Origin: Sphingobacterium sp. UGAL515B_05
GTDB lineage: Bacteria > Bacteroidota > Bacteroidia > Sphingobacteriales > Sphingobacteriaceae
NCBI RefSeq assembly: GCF_033097525.1
Contig: NZ_CP109907.1
Span: 4,030,001 to 4,094,000, forward strand
DNA: 64,000 bases
Reading direction: 5' to 3'
Below are positions 9,437 through 18,488 of this stretch, in pieces. The notes under the pieces were generated by a model, which was not told where the DNA came from, searched no databases, and worked only from the letters and a program-made list of their open reading frames with translations. Made by a program: the position numbers and the translations under genes. How positions within the stretch are numbered: position 1 is the first letter of the stretch; every line of letters begins with the position of its first letter.

Positions 9437-10537
9437 ATGTTGAATGCAATGTTGTTCAGATATTGGATCGGCGGAGTTGTCGTACTGAACTTGTTGAGCT
9501 CCTGCGGAAGCTCTCCAGGTTCAGTTAAGCAGTCGGGTCAAATAACAAATGCTACGGCTCAGCATAAGACCTACAGCAATCCGGTTTTTGAGCCTATACT
9601 TGCTGATCCTACAGTCGTTAGAGATCCTCAGAGCAAAATGTTCTATGCGTACGGGACAGCTGACAATTGGGGCGACGGAAAGGGACAGCGTTTGGTGTCT
9701 ATTCTACAATCGGCTGATCTCGCCCATTGGACCTGGATTGGCACGGCCTTCAGCTCAAAACCGAGCTGGAAAGACGAAGGGGGAATATGGGCACCAGATG
9801 TGGTGAGGTTAAATGGTAAGTATATCTTATATTATGCTTATTCAACATGGGGAGACCCCAACCCCGGTATCGGTGTAGCCCTAGCAGATAGACCGGAAGG
9901 CCCCTTTATCGATCAAGGTAAACTTTTTGATAGCAAGGAGATCGATGTGCCGAATTCAATAGACCCTTATTTTTTTACAGAAAATGGGCAGAATTATCTG
10001 TTCTGGGGTAGTTTTAGTGATGCGAATACGCAAGGAACATATGGTGTTGAACTCGATGAAAATGGGACCGCGGTACCCGATTTAAATAAAAAATTTAAAG
10101 TTGCTGCTGGGGATTTTGAAGCTGTCGTGATCCATAAACGGAAGGGATATTACTACTTTATCGGATCCAAAGGTTCCTGTTGCGAAGGAGAAAAAAGCAG
10201 TTATCATGTTCTTGTAGGGCGCTCCCGCAAACTGAAGGGACCTTATATCGATCAAGAGGGCCGCAATCTTACACAGCGGGGGAGTGGAACGTTGTTGTTA
10301 AAGGGAAATGATCAATTTGTGGGGACAGGTCATACTTCGCGCATTATTACAGACGATAAGGGAAAAGATTGGATACTCTATCATGGCATGGACCCAAAGC
10401 GGCCTCGCGTGGCTACAGGGGGAAATCGCCGGATGCTATTTTTGGATCAGATTATCTGGGATAAGGACTGGCCCAAAATTGAAGGGGCAACCAGCAGTGT
10501 TGCAGCGCAACGGGCCCCAACGTTTAATTTTAAATAG
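9437..10537 (+). CDS. GH43-family lipoprotein (arabinosidase/xylosidase type)
   Basis: 366 residues with a lipobox 'LLSSC' (Cys23), so probably a membrane-anchored enzyme. A five-bladed beta-propeller is indicated by the three GH43 acids in their usual contexts: Asp57 in 'ILADPTVVRD' (base), Asp174 in 'NSIDPYFF' (pKa modulator) and Glu226 in 'GDFEAVVI' (acid). Other family marks are 'GGIWAPDVV' and 'WILYHGMD'. GH43 enzymes include endo-arabinanases, exo-arabinosidases and beta-xylosidases; 'GIWAPDV' plus the lack of a C-terminal beta-sandwich fits the arabinanase-like subfamilies. It is the last gene of the locus, 41 bases after the glutaminase-like gene. Confidence 0.85.
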   Translation: MLNAMLFRYWIGGVVVLNLLSSCGSSPGSVKQSGQITNATAQHKTYSNPVFEPILADPTVVRDPQSKMFYAYGTADNWGDGKGQRLVSILQSADLAHWTWIGTAFSSKPSWKDEGGIWAPDVVRLNGKYILYYAYSTWGDPNPGIGVALADRPEGPFIDQGKLFDSKEIDVPNSIDPYFFTENGQNYLFWGSFSDANTQGTYGVELDENGTAVPDLNKKFKVAAGDFEAVVIHKRKGYYYFIGSKGSCCEGEKSSYHVLVGRSRKLKGPYIDQEGRNLTQRGSGTLLLKGNDQFVGTGHTSRIITDDKGKDWILYHGMDPKRPRVATGGNRRMLFLDQIIWDKDWPKIEGATSSVAAQRAPTFNFK

Positions 10538-10684
10538 AATTTTCAATCGCTAGCATCTGATCGCCCAGCGTTGTCCAACGGAATAGGGGCGGGTATGGTG
10601 ATTAGTTTGCTAGTGTTGATTTTTTTAGCTTAATTGGTCTTTAAATATTTAGATGAGCCTATTCGAAAATATTACAGCCGGAAA

Positions 10685-11629
10685 CTAAACTAAATGGCGA
10701 TGAAGCCAGGTACTGATGAACTGGAATACCTCCATTTTACAGTCTTCATTTAAAATTTCATGCCGCATGCCTGCATATAATTTAATGGTTATATCGGTCT
10801 GCCCCTGTGCACTTAACTGCGCTACGCTCTTTTCAACGCCCATTCCAAAATCTCCAATTGGATCATCCTGTCCGCTGATAAATACAATTGGTAGATTTTT
10901 GGGGATATTCTTGGTAGCTTCGATATCTGTCGCTTGCAAGGAGAGTTCCAGCACGGTATGAAATCCATTGTTGGTAAACAATCCCCCACAGAGGGGATCT
11001 TCCAAAAATGAAATACGGTTTGTCTTGCTTACGCTTAACCAATTGCTGTTATTTTGGTTGGGCTCGTTCTTAAATTGAGCATTGTTGCGCTTGTCAAAAA
11101 TACGGTTGATCAATTTACTTCTTCTTTTTGGGGCAATACTATTGAGCAGCGTGAGTAAAAGGCGAAAAGCTGTGGAACCTTTTTGACGTTGGCCTGAACC
11201 CACGATAATGGCTCCCTTAAATTGTATTCCTTTTTTCTGTAACACGCAACGTGTAACAAAAGATCCCATGGAATGCCCTAAAATAAATTGAGGCAGTTGC
11301 GGATATGTTTCTCGCAAGAAATTACTCATTGTAATGGCATCATTAATGAGTTGCTCCTTAGCCCCATGCTGTTTAAAATACCCTAATTGATCGGCATCTA
11401 GTGCTGTCTTTCCATGGCCCAATTGATCGTAGGTTAAAACCGCAAAATTCTGTGTAGTCAGATAATTGGCCAATTCTTCATACCGACCACTATGCTCCTG
11501 CATGCCATGTACCAAGAGTATTGTTGCCACGATCTGATTGTGGTCGGGTAGATACAAACGATAGAAAATTTTATGTTCATTTTCAGTCGTTGCGCTGATT
11601 GTGTAAAAATGGGATGCTACCTTGCTCAT
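10685..11629 (-). CDS. Alpha/beta hydrolase (monoacylglycerol lipase/S33 type)
   Basis: 314 residues, no signal peptide. The nucleophile elbow is 'ILGHSMGSF' with Ser120, the oxyanion 'LVHGMQEHSGRY' lies at residues 39-50, and C-terminal 'GQDDPIGD' (Asp) and 'GMRHEILNE' (His) complete the triad. The 'HGMQEHSGRY' block is characteristic of monoacylglycerol lipase and lysophospholipase proteins (Hydrolase_4 family), so a cytoplasmic lipid or ester hydrolase is likely. It is transcribed towards the end of the polysaccharide locus and divergently from the ankyrin gene. Confidence 0.85.
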   Translation of the reverse strand: MSKVASHFYTISATTENEHKIFYRLYLPDHNQIVATILLVHGMQEHSGRYEELANYLTTQNFAVLTYDQLGHGKTALDADQLGYFKQHGAKEQLINDAITMSNFLRETYPQLPQFILGHSMGSFVTRCVLQKKGIQFKGAIIVGSGQRQKGSTAFRLLLTLLNSIAPKRRSKLINRIFDKRNNAQFKNEPNQNNSNWLSVSKTNRISFLEDPLCGGLFTNNGFHTVLELSLQATDIEATKNIPKNLPIVFISGQDDPIGDFGMGVEKSVAQLSAQGQTDITIKLYAGMRHEILNEDCKMEVFQFISTWLHRHLV

Positions 11630-12056
11630 TATACCTCTTAATTTTAAGTAAACTAAGATAATTTTAGTGCATTTGCAAGTTTAACAATCTTCTTTCAGAT
11701 TTCATTCAGATGAGACCGAAAGGCTTTAAGGGCAGTTGTTCCATGAAAATTAGCACGATTAATTTTTGTGGTTTGGGAATATTTTTTAGATTTGCATTAA
11801 TTTAGAATTAATTTAAATAAAGTAGCTATTCTATTTTAAACATGGGCTTGTCTGTATGCAGAAATTGCTGTACAAAATCGAATTCGGAAAGCTTCCATGT
11901 TCTTAAAATATACGCATTTACACTTATATTCTGATGAAACCAGCACGAAGTATTTCGACCCAAGTTATCGTATGACTGAAGCTCAATTTGCCGAATAATT
12001 GAGTAGGGAATGAATAGGCCATGTTACTTCATCACCTTCAAAAGACAAATAAAAGG
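11630..12056. other. Divergent intergenic region of 427 bp
   Basis: This gap separates the alpha/beta hydrolase (leftward) and the ankyrin operon (rightward). It is AT-rich around 11750-11850 and holds one good promoter candidate. Short ATG-led frames between 11840 and 12020 have no recognisable features. The long stretch between the promoter candidate and the ankyrin start means either a leader of about 250 bases or a second promoter that I could not identify. Confidence 0.5.
11766..11794 (+). promoter_or_regulatory. Candidate Bacteroidota-type promoter for the ankyrin-flavinylation operon
   Basis: A TTG at 11766-11768 is followed after 18 bases by TAGATTTG at 11787-11794. This fits the Bacteroidota -33/-7 pattern (TTG, 17-23 bases, TAnnTTTG). 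It is placed on the strand of the ankyrin gene. No experimental support is available; TAnnTTTG matches also arise by chance in AT-rich DNA. Confidence 0.4.
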
Positions 12057-13562
12057 ATGAAAAAGACACTTTTAGCAGCTTTATTATTCGCTGCAACTTA
12101 TGCACAGGCGCAAACAAATTCGTTAATGAACGGCGAGTTTTGGAAAGGTAAACCTACCTTAACAGTTGTTAAAGAAGAAATCAGCAAAGGAAATAGTCCT
12201 TCTCAGCCTAATGCGGCATCCTTTGATCCAGTCACCATGGCGATATTAAATGGCGCTCCGACGGATGTTGTCAAGTTTATGATCGAACAAGAAGGGAATA
12301 GTGTAACGAAGAAGACCCATCACAGCCGTAGTTATTTACATTGGGCAGCGTCAAGTGGAAATGCAGAGCTTGTCGAGTTTTTAATTGCAAAAGGATCGGA
12401 TGTCAATTACCAAGATAGCCATGGTTACCCAATTATTGCTTATGCAGCTTCGACAGGAAATACAAATACTGCCGTATATGATGCTTTGTTTAAAGCTGGT
12501 GTGAATCCCAAACAAAAATATGAAGGTGGTGCTACATTAATGATGCTCGCAGCGTCTGCAGACAAAGACCTTTCATTGACAGATTATTTCATTAAAAAAG
12601 GATTATCTATTCAAGATAAAGACGAGTCGGGCCGCACAGTGACGGATTATGCGGCTAAACTTGGAAATACTGAGCTCATGGAGAAATTCATCGCCCGTGG
12701 CGTAAAACCAACCAATAATGCGTTATTTTTTGCGACTCAGGGTTCCAGACAAGCATCGAATGGTTTGCCGGTTTATACCTATTTGGTTGAAAAGTTCAAA
12801 TTGGATCCCAAGGCTGTAAACAAAGAAGGAGCGACAGTGCTGCATGCTTTAGTTCGCAGACCAGATATGGCCGTGATCAATTATTTTTTGGATAAAGGTG
12901 TAGATGTCGCAAAAGCGGACAACGAAGGAAATACAGCGCTTATGGTGGCTGCTAGTGGTAAGGATGCTAAATTGGTCGAGCTGCTGCTTACTAAAGCGAA
13001 GAACGTAAATGCCGTAAATGAAAAAGGCGAATCTGCATTGACCAAGGCTGTGGCGAATGGAGCTCCCGAAATCGTGGCATTGTTGATTAAAGATGGAGCC
13101 GATATCAAGCTATTGGATAAGGAAGGTAATAACTTGGCTTTTTACTGGTTTAATTCCTACAAAGAATTGCCTCAGGGCGGCAGACCCAGTGGACAGGGTA
13201 ATGCTTCACAGGGAGATGAGTTTAAAGAAAAATTAGCGATCCTTAAGACGAACGGATTGGACGTTGTAGCTCCGCAAAAAAATGGTAGTACATTGTATCA
13301 TTTGGCCGTAGCGAAAGAGAATGTGAAACTTATCCAGAAAGCCAGCGAACTTGGAGCAGATATTAATGCACAGGATAAAGAGGGAACGACGGCACTACAT
13401 AAGGCAGCTCTCATAGCGAAAGACGATTCCTTGCTAAAAACATTGGTTTCCCTTGGTGCAAAAAAGGAATTGAAAACAGAATTCGATGAAACAGCTTATG
13501 ATTTGGCGAAAGAAAACGATTTCTTGTCTAAATCCAATGTGCAGCTTGACTTTTTGAAATAA
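12057..13562 (+). CDS. Exported ankyrin-repeat protein
   Basis: 501 residues from the ATG at 12057, chosen because it places a clean signal peptide ('ALLFAATYAQAQT') at the N-terminus; the frame is open from 12021. About nine ankyrin repeats fill residues 50-490, with standard cores such as 'YLHWAASSGNAELVEFLI', 'TALMVAASGKDAKLVELLL' and 'TALHKAALI'. Ankyrin repeats mediate protein binding; this one should act in the periplasm. It leads a run of four co-oriented genes ending in apbE (18 bases to the DUF2271 gene), so it is probably a scaffold or chaperone for the flavoprotein or redox partners encoded next to it. That role is an inference. Confidence 0.85.
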   Translation: MKKTLLAALLFAATYAQAQTNSLMNGEFWKGKPTLTVVKEEISKGNSPSQPNAASFDPVTMAILNGAPTDVVKFMIEQEGNSVTKKTHHSRSYLHWAASSGNAELVEFLIAKGSDVNYQDSHGYPIIAYAASTGNTNTAVYDALFKAGVNPKQKYEGGATLMMLAASADKDLSLTDYFIKKGLSIQDKDESGRTVTDYAAKLGNTELMEKFIARGVKPTNNALFFATQGSRQASNGLPVYTYLVEKFKLDPKAVNKEGATVLHALVRRPDMAVINYFLDKGVDVAKADNEGNTALMVAASGKDAKLVELLLTKAKNVNAVNEKGESALTKAVANGAPEIVALLIKDGADIKLLDKEGNNLAFYWFNSYKELPQGGRPSGQGNASQGDEFKEKLAILKTNGLDVVAPQKNGSTLYHLAVAKENVKLIQKASELGADINAQDKEGTTALHKAALIAKDDSLLKTLVSLGAKKELKTEFDETAYDLAKENDFLSKSNVQLDFLK

Positions 13563-13580
13563 AATTAGATACAACTGAAG

Positions 13581-14066
13581 ATGAATAACATAGTTAAAAC
13601 AACGATAGCCACCCTTTTAATTTTGATGGCAGCCCTAAGCTCTTTCGCACAGGCAGCTAAATATAAGTGTATGATCCAAATGAATGCCTATGAAGGTGAG
13701 AAAGCCTACGTGGTGATTTCACTGATTAATCCGAGTGGAGCTTACGAAAAAACACTCGCCGTATTGGGATCTGATAAACAATGGTATAATACGATTAAGG
13801 AATGGTACAAGTTCCAAAATAAAACCAAAGAAAAGCTAAATGCGGTGACGGGTGCTTCAGTTGGTGGCGGTGACCGTGCCATGCGGACCTTGGATCTTGA
13901 TGAAACGAAGTTTAACAAAGGGTATAAACTCCGTTTTGAATCCGCAGTAGAGGAACAAAAATACCATACTGCTGATGTTGAAATTCCTTTGACAAAGGAA
14001 GCTATCACTGAAAAAGCGAATGGCAAGGGATATATCAAACTTGTTAAGTTAAATAAAGTACAATAA
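13581..14066 (+). CDS. DUF2271-type exported protein, candidate ApbE flavinylation substrate
   Basis: 161 residues with a signal peptide ('AALSSFAQA'). The DUF2271 pattern is a small beta-sandwich; near its middle is 'LNAVTGASVGGGD', with Thr90-Gly91-Ala92-Ser93. ApbE attaches FMN by a phosphodiester bond to Thr or Ser in motifs of the form D-x-x-[S/T]-G-A-[T/S]; here Asn87 stands where Asp is usual and Ser93 would be the acceptor. The gene sits between the ankyrin gene and the PepSY reductase, with apbE two genes downstream. I infer that the protein is a periplasmic flavin carrier loaded by the neighbouring ApbE. Confidence 0.75.
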   Translation: MNNIVKTTIATLLILMAALSSFAQAAKYKCMIQMNAYEGEKAYVVISLINPSGAYEKTLAVLGSDKQWYNTIKEWYKFQNKTKEKLNAVTGASVGGGDRAMRTLDLDETKFNKGYKLRFESAVEEQKYHTADVEIPLTKEAITEKANGKGYIKLVKLNKVQ

Positions 14067-14080
14067 GAAAAGGGGTAAAA

Positions 14081-16279
14081 ATGCTGGTATCTATTTGGAG
14101 GTATGCACATTTAGCCTTAGCTATTGTTTCTTCTATCTTTTTACTTTTATTATCGATAACTGGCGTAATATTGGCCATTGATGCCGTCAACGAAAAAATT
14201 CCGCCTTATCGGGTTGAACATATTGAAACATTAAACCTTGCGCAGTCAGTAACAGCTTTGCGCAAGGTTTATCCTGAAATCATAGCGATCTCGGTAGATC
14301 ACAATCAATTTGTGAGCATTGATGCCATAGACGCAGATGGCAACACCGTGAAAGGCTATATCGATCCGAATACGGGGCGTCTGCTTGGTCCCCAATTGAA
14401 TAAGTCCCAATTTGTTCAATGGGTGACAGCTTTACACCGCTCACTCTTTCTTAAAGTGACCGGTCGGGTGGTTATTGGTGTGGTTTCATTTCTGTTGTTT
14501 CTTATTACTATTTCTGGAATTATTCTGATTGTTAAGCGCCAACAGGGCGTTCGACATTTCTTTGCTAAAATCAACCGGGACTTTTTCGCACAGTATTTTC
14601 ATGTTGTTTCAGGACGTCTATTTTTAATACCAATTTTGATATTGGCCCTAACAGGTACCTATTTATTTCTGGTGCGTATTGAAATCTTAAAAAAGCCGAA
14701 CCAAACAATTGAATATCCCAATAAGATGGAGGAAGATATCCAATTGGAGGTGGCAAAATTTTCAATATTCCAAAATACAAAACTTGTCGATTTGAAGACG
14801 TTGGAGTTTCCGTTTATGGAAGACGATCCTGATGAGTTTTTTATATTGAAGCTTCGCGATCGGGAATTGACCATAAATCAGTTGAATGGAAGCTTGCATA
14901 AAGAAGTAAAGTATCCCTTTACTGCATTGGCCGAACAGTTTTCTTTGGACCTCCATACGGGTAAGACCAATATCATATGGGCCATTATATTGGGGCTCGC
15001 ATCGTTGAATATTGTATTCTTTATTTACACGGGTTTTGCAATCACATTCAAGCGCACGCGTACTAAAATCAAGAATAAATATAAACCTGAAGAAGCAGAG
15101 ATTGTTATTCTTTTCGGAACGGAAAATGGAAGCACGCTGTTTTTCGCCAATCAGATCCATAAACAGCTCTTAGCGGATGGGCAAAAATCGTTGCTGCTCG
15201 GAATGAATCAATATCAATGCTTTCCAAAGGCAAAACACTTGCTTGTGTTTACCTCAACATACGGGCTAGGAACAGCACCATCCAATGCACTTCAATTTGA
15301 ACATAAGCTCAACAGCCATCCACAAGAACAAGACGTACAATTTTCGGTGCTGGGCTTTGGTTCAAAAGCCTATCCCGACTTTTGTGCCTATGCGCGCAAA
15401 ATTGATCATTTATTAGAAAAACAAGCCTGGGCTTCTCGACTAACAGAATTACATACAGTTAATGATAAGCATGTTGATGAGCTTATTTCATGGATTCATC
15501 AGTGGTCTGCTCAGACCAATATTGCCTTAGCTTCTGCACCGGCTATTTATAGTGCTAAAGTCGTCGGATTGACGAAATTTAAGGTGATAGCGAAGTCTAC
15601 TGTTTCTGCGAGTAACATGACCTTTACTTTAGTCCTGAAACCTTTAAGTAAAATTAAAATGCAATCGGGCGATTTATTGGCAATCTATCCTGCGCAAGAT
15701 CAACGTGAACGTTTTTATTCGATAGGTTACAAAGACGGTATGGTTCAGCTTGTGGTGAAATTGTTCCCGGATGGATTTGGATCAAGCTTCCTGTATCGAT
15801 TGGAACCGAATCAAACCCTGCAGGCACGAGTCATGGTTAATCCAAGTTTTCATTTCCCGAAAGCCGCAAATGCAGTTGCTTTAATTGCGAATGGTACGGG
15901 GGTAGCACCTTTTCTAGGCATGATTTCAGCGAATGAAAGTATGACTCCTTTGCGTCTGTATGCTGGTTTTCGCCATCGAAATGAAATGACAGCACACTAT
16001 ATAGATTTTGCTGATGAGCAGATAAAGCTGGGACATCTGAAACAGCTCGAACTGGCTTTTTCACGCGAGGAAAATGCACAATATGTCATGGATTTGATTC
16101 GTCGGGATGCGCTATATTTTGTCGAATTGCTTGATAAAGGAGGTTATATATTGCTTTGTGGTGCGTTGCGTATGCAGCATGACGTTGAACATACTTTAAA
16201 TGAGCTACTTTTGGAACATGTCGGCAAAACTATTGCAGTCTACAAAGAAAATGGACAGATCTTAACCGATTGTTATTAG
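14081..16279 (+). CDS. PepSY-membrane / flavodoxin / FAD-NAD(P)H reductase fusion
   Basis: 732 residues in three modules. Residues 1-320 form a PepSY-type membrane unit with helices near 10-35, 135-155, 185-210 and 295-320. A flavodoxin-like FMN domain follows ('ILFGTENGST' at about 344-353). The rest is a ferredoxin-NADP reductase module, with FAD-binding 'RFYSIGY' near 543 and NAD(P)-binding 'NGTGVAPF' near 603. This is the architecture of cytochrome P450 reductase or sulfite reductase flavoproteins joined to a membrane anchor. It should pass electrons from cytoplasmic NAD(P)H across the inner membrane to a periplasmic acceptor, plausibly the DUF2271 flavoprotein 14 bases upstream. Confidence 0.85.
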   Translation: MLVSIWRYAHLALAIVSSIFLLLLSITGVILAIDAVNEKIPPYRVEHIETLNLAQSVTALRKVYPEIIAISVDHNQFVSIDAIDADGNTVKGYIDPNTGRLLGPQLNKSQFVQWVTALHRSLFLKVTGRVVIGVVSFLLFLITISGIILIVKRQQGVRHFFAKINRDFFAQYFHVVSGRLFLIPILILALTGTYLFLVRIEILKKPNQTIEYPNKMEEDIQLEVAKFSIFQNTKLVDLKTLEFPFMEDDPDEFFILKLRDRELTINQLNGSLHKEVKYPFTALAEQFSLDLHTGKTNIIWAIILGLASLNIVFFIYTGFAITFKRTRTKIKNKYKPEEAEIVILFGTENGSTLFFANQIHKQLLADGQKSLLLGMNQYQCFPKAKHLLVFTSTYGLGTAPSNALQFEHKLNSHPQEQDVQFSVLGFGSKAYPDFCAYARKIDHLLEKQAWASRLTELHTVNDKHVDELISWIHQWSAQTNIALASAPAIYSAKVVGLTKFKVIAKSTVSASNMTFTLVLKPLSKIKMQSGDLLAIYPAQDQRERFYSIGYKDGMVQLVVKLFPDGFGSSFLYRLEPNQTLQARVMVNPSFHFPKAANAVALIANGTGVAPFLGMISANESMTPLRLYAGFRHRNEMTAHYIDFADEQIKLGHLKQLELAFSREENAQYVMDLIRRDALYFVELLDKGGYILLCGALRMQHDVEHTLNELLLEHVGKTIAVYKENGQILTDCY

Positions 16280-16365
16280 TAAATTGGTGACGCAATAGCA
16301 TATCGCATCGATAAGACTGCTTTTGGTACGCATCGACTTTTTAATCCCTTTTGCAGATCAATCTC

Positions 16366-17349
16366 ATGAAGAACAATAAACAATGTGGCCTGCTTTTAAT
16401 ACTCTGCTTTGTATCCATTACTTCAGGGATTGCGCAGGTCTTGGTAAAGCGGCAGGTTACCCTTATGGGCTCTGTTTTCGAAATTAGCTTGGTAGATCGG
16501 GATAGCTCGATTACAAATCAGCATATCGATGAAGTCATCTCCGAAATAGATCGAATAGAAAACCTGATTTCAGAATGGCGTCCGCAAACCCAAATCGCAG
16601 CGGTGAACCGCAATGCCGGAATTAAGCCAGTTCAGGTGGATAGAGAAGTGTTTGATCTAACACAACGTGCAATCGAATATGCTCAAAATTCAGGTGGTGC
16701 TTTTGATATCAGTATTGTTGCCTTAGATAAAGTTTGGCTATTTGATGGCAGCATGACCACGATGCCCTCGGAAGAACTGATTAAGAGGTCTGTCGAGAAA
16801 GTTGGTTATCAACACATTCGCCTCGATAGTGCGGCTTCGACAATTTTTCTGGAGTTACCGGGTATGAAGATCGGTTTCGGTTCTATTGGGAAGGGGTATG
16901 CAGCAGATAGGGGCAGGGAAATAATGAAAGCAAAAGGGATTGAAGCAGGTATAGTGAATGCTTCTGGTGATCTGTCGGCTTGGGGAAGACCACCCCAGAA
17001 CGATGCATGGAAAGTGGGCGTAAACAATCCGTTCAAACCCCATCGAATGGTCAAAGTTCTTCGTTTGAATGAAATGGCCGTAGCAACATCGGGCAGCTAT
17101 GAGAAATATGCGGAGATCAATGGAAAACGTTATTCACATATTATAAATCCGGTGACAGGATATCCAGCTACGGGATTAACTTCAGTGACGATTTATGGAC
17201 CCTCAGCGGAAATCGCAAATGCACTCAGTACCTCCATCATGGTATTGGGCGAGAAAGAAGGAAAAAAATTGATTCAGCGTTTTCCAGCATACCATTATAT
17301 TTTTATTACCGATAAAGGTAAGGTCATTCAGCAACGCCGGAAGTCTTAA
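16366..17349 (+). CDS. apbE: FAD:protein FMN transferase ApbE
   Basis: 327 residues from the ATG at 16366 (the frame opens at a TTG, 16351). A signal peptide ends near 'SGIAQ'. ApbE hallmarks are all present: 'LMGSVFEI', 'GSIGKGYAADR', 'VNASGDLSAWGR', 'VATSGSYEKY' and 'HIINPVTGYPA', the last being part of the FAD and magnesium site. The enzyme moves FMN from FAD onto Thr or Ser of exported proteins. It is 86 bases downstream of the PepSY fusion and closes the cluster, with the DUF2271 protein as the most obvious local substrate. It carries no lipobox cysteine, so it may be soluble in the periplasm. Confidence 0.92.
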   Translation: MKNNKQCGLLLILCFVSITSGIAQVLVKRQVTLMGSVFEISLVDRDSSITNQHIDEVISEIDRIENLISEWRPQTQIAAVNRNAGIKPVQVDREVFDLTQRAIEYAQNSGGAFDISIVALDKVWLFDGSMTTMPSEELIKRSVEKVGYQHIRLDSAASTIFLELPGMKIGFGSIGKGYAADRGREIMKAKGIEAGIVNASGDLSAWGRPPQNDAWKVGVNNPFKPHRMVKVLRLNEMAVATSGSYEKYAEINGKRYSHIINPVTGYPATGLTSVTIYGPSAEIANALSTSIMVLGEKEGKKLIQRFPAYHYIFITDKGKVIQQRRKS

Positions 17350-17555
17350 ACCATGGAACTACTTTTTTATGTTGCATAAAGTGTATAGAAAGCATAGCCT
17401 ATTAGCTGATTATCTAGTATATTTATGCAAACAAAGCGTATACGAAAGAAGACGAAAAGGAATGTGTCATGTTGTTCATGCGGTGGAAGTCAGCAAGAAA
17501 GTAGATCCATGAAAATAATTTAAAGTAAAAGTTCGACTAGTTCGTCTATGCTGCT

Positions 17556-18137
17556 ATGGACATTGCATACCAAAATCATATGGCAGAAAAAAATTCCAGA
17601 TCATTTACGGATATCGTTAAGACTTATGGAAGTCAACTGCTACGTTTTGTTAAGGGAAAAGTAAAGAAAACGGAGGATGCAGAAGATATCTTACAGGAGG
17701 TCTGGTATCAATTTAGCCGTTTGACCAATATGGACGAACTGGAGAATGCGGGCGCATGGCTCTATGCTGTCACACGGAATAAGATTACCGATAGCTATCG
17801 GAAAAAGAAAAATGAATCACTTGACGATATGATAGCAGGTGATGATGATAGTGAAAGTACTTTTCCTGTTCGTCAGTTCCTTTTAGCCGACGACTCCAAC
17901 AATCCCGAGCTAAAATTATTTAAGGATATTTTTTGGGATGAGCTGATGAAAGCATTGGAGGAATTGCCGGACAAGCAACGTCGGGTGTTTGTGCTGAATG
18001 AGCTGGAAGAGAAAACTCTTCAAGAAATTGCTGTTATGGAAAATGAGAACCTCAAGACAATTATCAGTCGAAAAGGGTATGCCGTGAAGCACCTTCGGGT
18101 ACGGTTGCGAAGTTTGTATGAAGAATTAAAATTTTAA
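17556..18137 (+). CDS. ECF-type RNA polymerase sigma factor
   Basis: 193 residues (or 185 if translation starts at the second Met, 17580). Region 2 contains 'DAEDILQEVWYQFSRL' and 'GAWLYAVTRNKITDSYRKK'; region 4 contains 'LPDKQRRVFVLNELEEKTLQEIA', an HTH. This is a sigma-70 ECF protein; ECF factors redirect RNA polymerase to stress or envelope regulons. No recognisable anti-sigma factor follows. Instead a small basic two-helix membrane protein starts 12 bases downstream and could take that role. An Hsp20 gene lies 1 kb further in the same direction. Confidence 0.85.
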   Translation: MDIAYQNHMAEKNSRSFTDIVKTYGSQLLRFVKGKVKKTEDAEDILQEVWYQFSRLTNMDELENAGAWLYAVTRNKITDSYRKKKNESLDDMIAGDDDSESTFPVRQFLLADDSNNPELKLFKDIFWDELMKALEELPDKQRRVFVLNELEEKTLQEIAVMENENLKTIISRKGYAVKHLRVRLRSLYEELKF

Positions 18138-18149
18138 AAGGATTAAGCT

Positions 18150-18488
18150 ATGAATGGAAGAATGAATAGACAGCGAAAGGGTAAATTCGCTTTTATGTTT
18201 GTCGCTATTATCATTGGTGTTTTTTTGTTGGTAGCCTTACTACAATATTTATGGAATACATTAATGGTTGATATTTTCAATTTAAAAACAATTACCTATT
18301 GGCAGGCATTGGGACTCTTTGTTTTGTCAAGAATTCTATTCGGTAGGGGTTTTGGTAAACCTGGAGGGGGGAGATTTCGAAAAGGTTTTCCACGTCAGAT
18401 GGATAAAGGAGAAGATCTTTCCGATGAGGAAAGGGAGCGTTTGCGGGAAGAATGGAAGCGTCGTTTTGGAGGACGATGTGGATTCTAA
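18150..18488 (+). CDS. Small basic membrane protein linked to the sigma factor gene
   Basis: 112 residues, family not recognised. Two hydrophobic segments are visible ('FAFMFVAIIIGVFLLVALL', about 13-31, and 'YWQALGLFVLSRILFG', about 50-65), followed by a Gly/Arg-rich linker and a charged C-terminal helix ('LSDEERERLREEWKRRFGG'). With both ends probably cytoplasmic, the charged tail could contact the sigma factor encoded 12 bases upstream. That idea is an inference; no known anti-sigma motif (ZAS or similar) is present. Confidence 0.65.
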   Translation: MNGRMNRQRKGKFAFMFVAIIIGVFLLVALLQYLWNTLMVDIFNLKTITYWQALGLFVLSRILFGRGFGKPGGGRFRKGFPRQMDKGEDLSDEERERLREEWKRRFGGRCGF

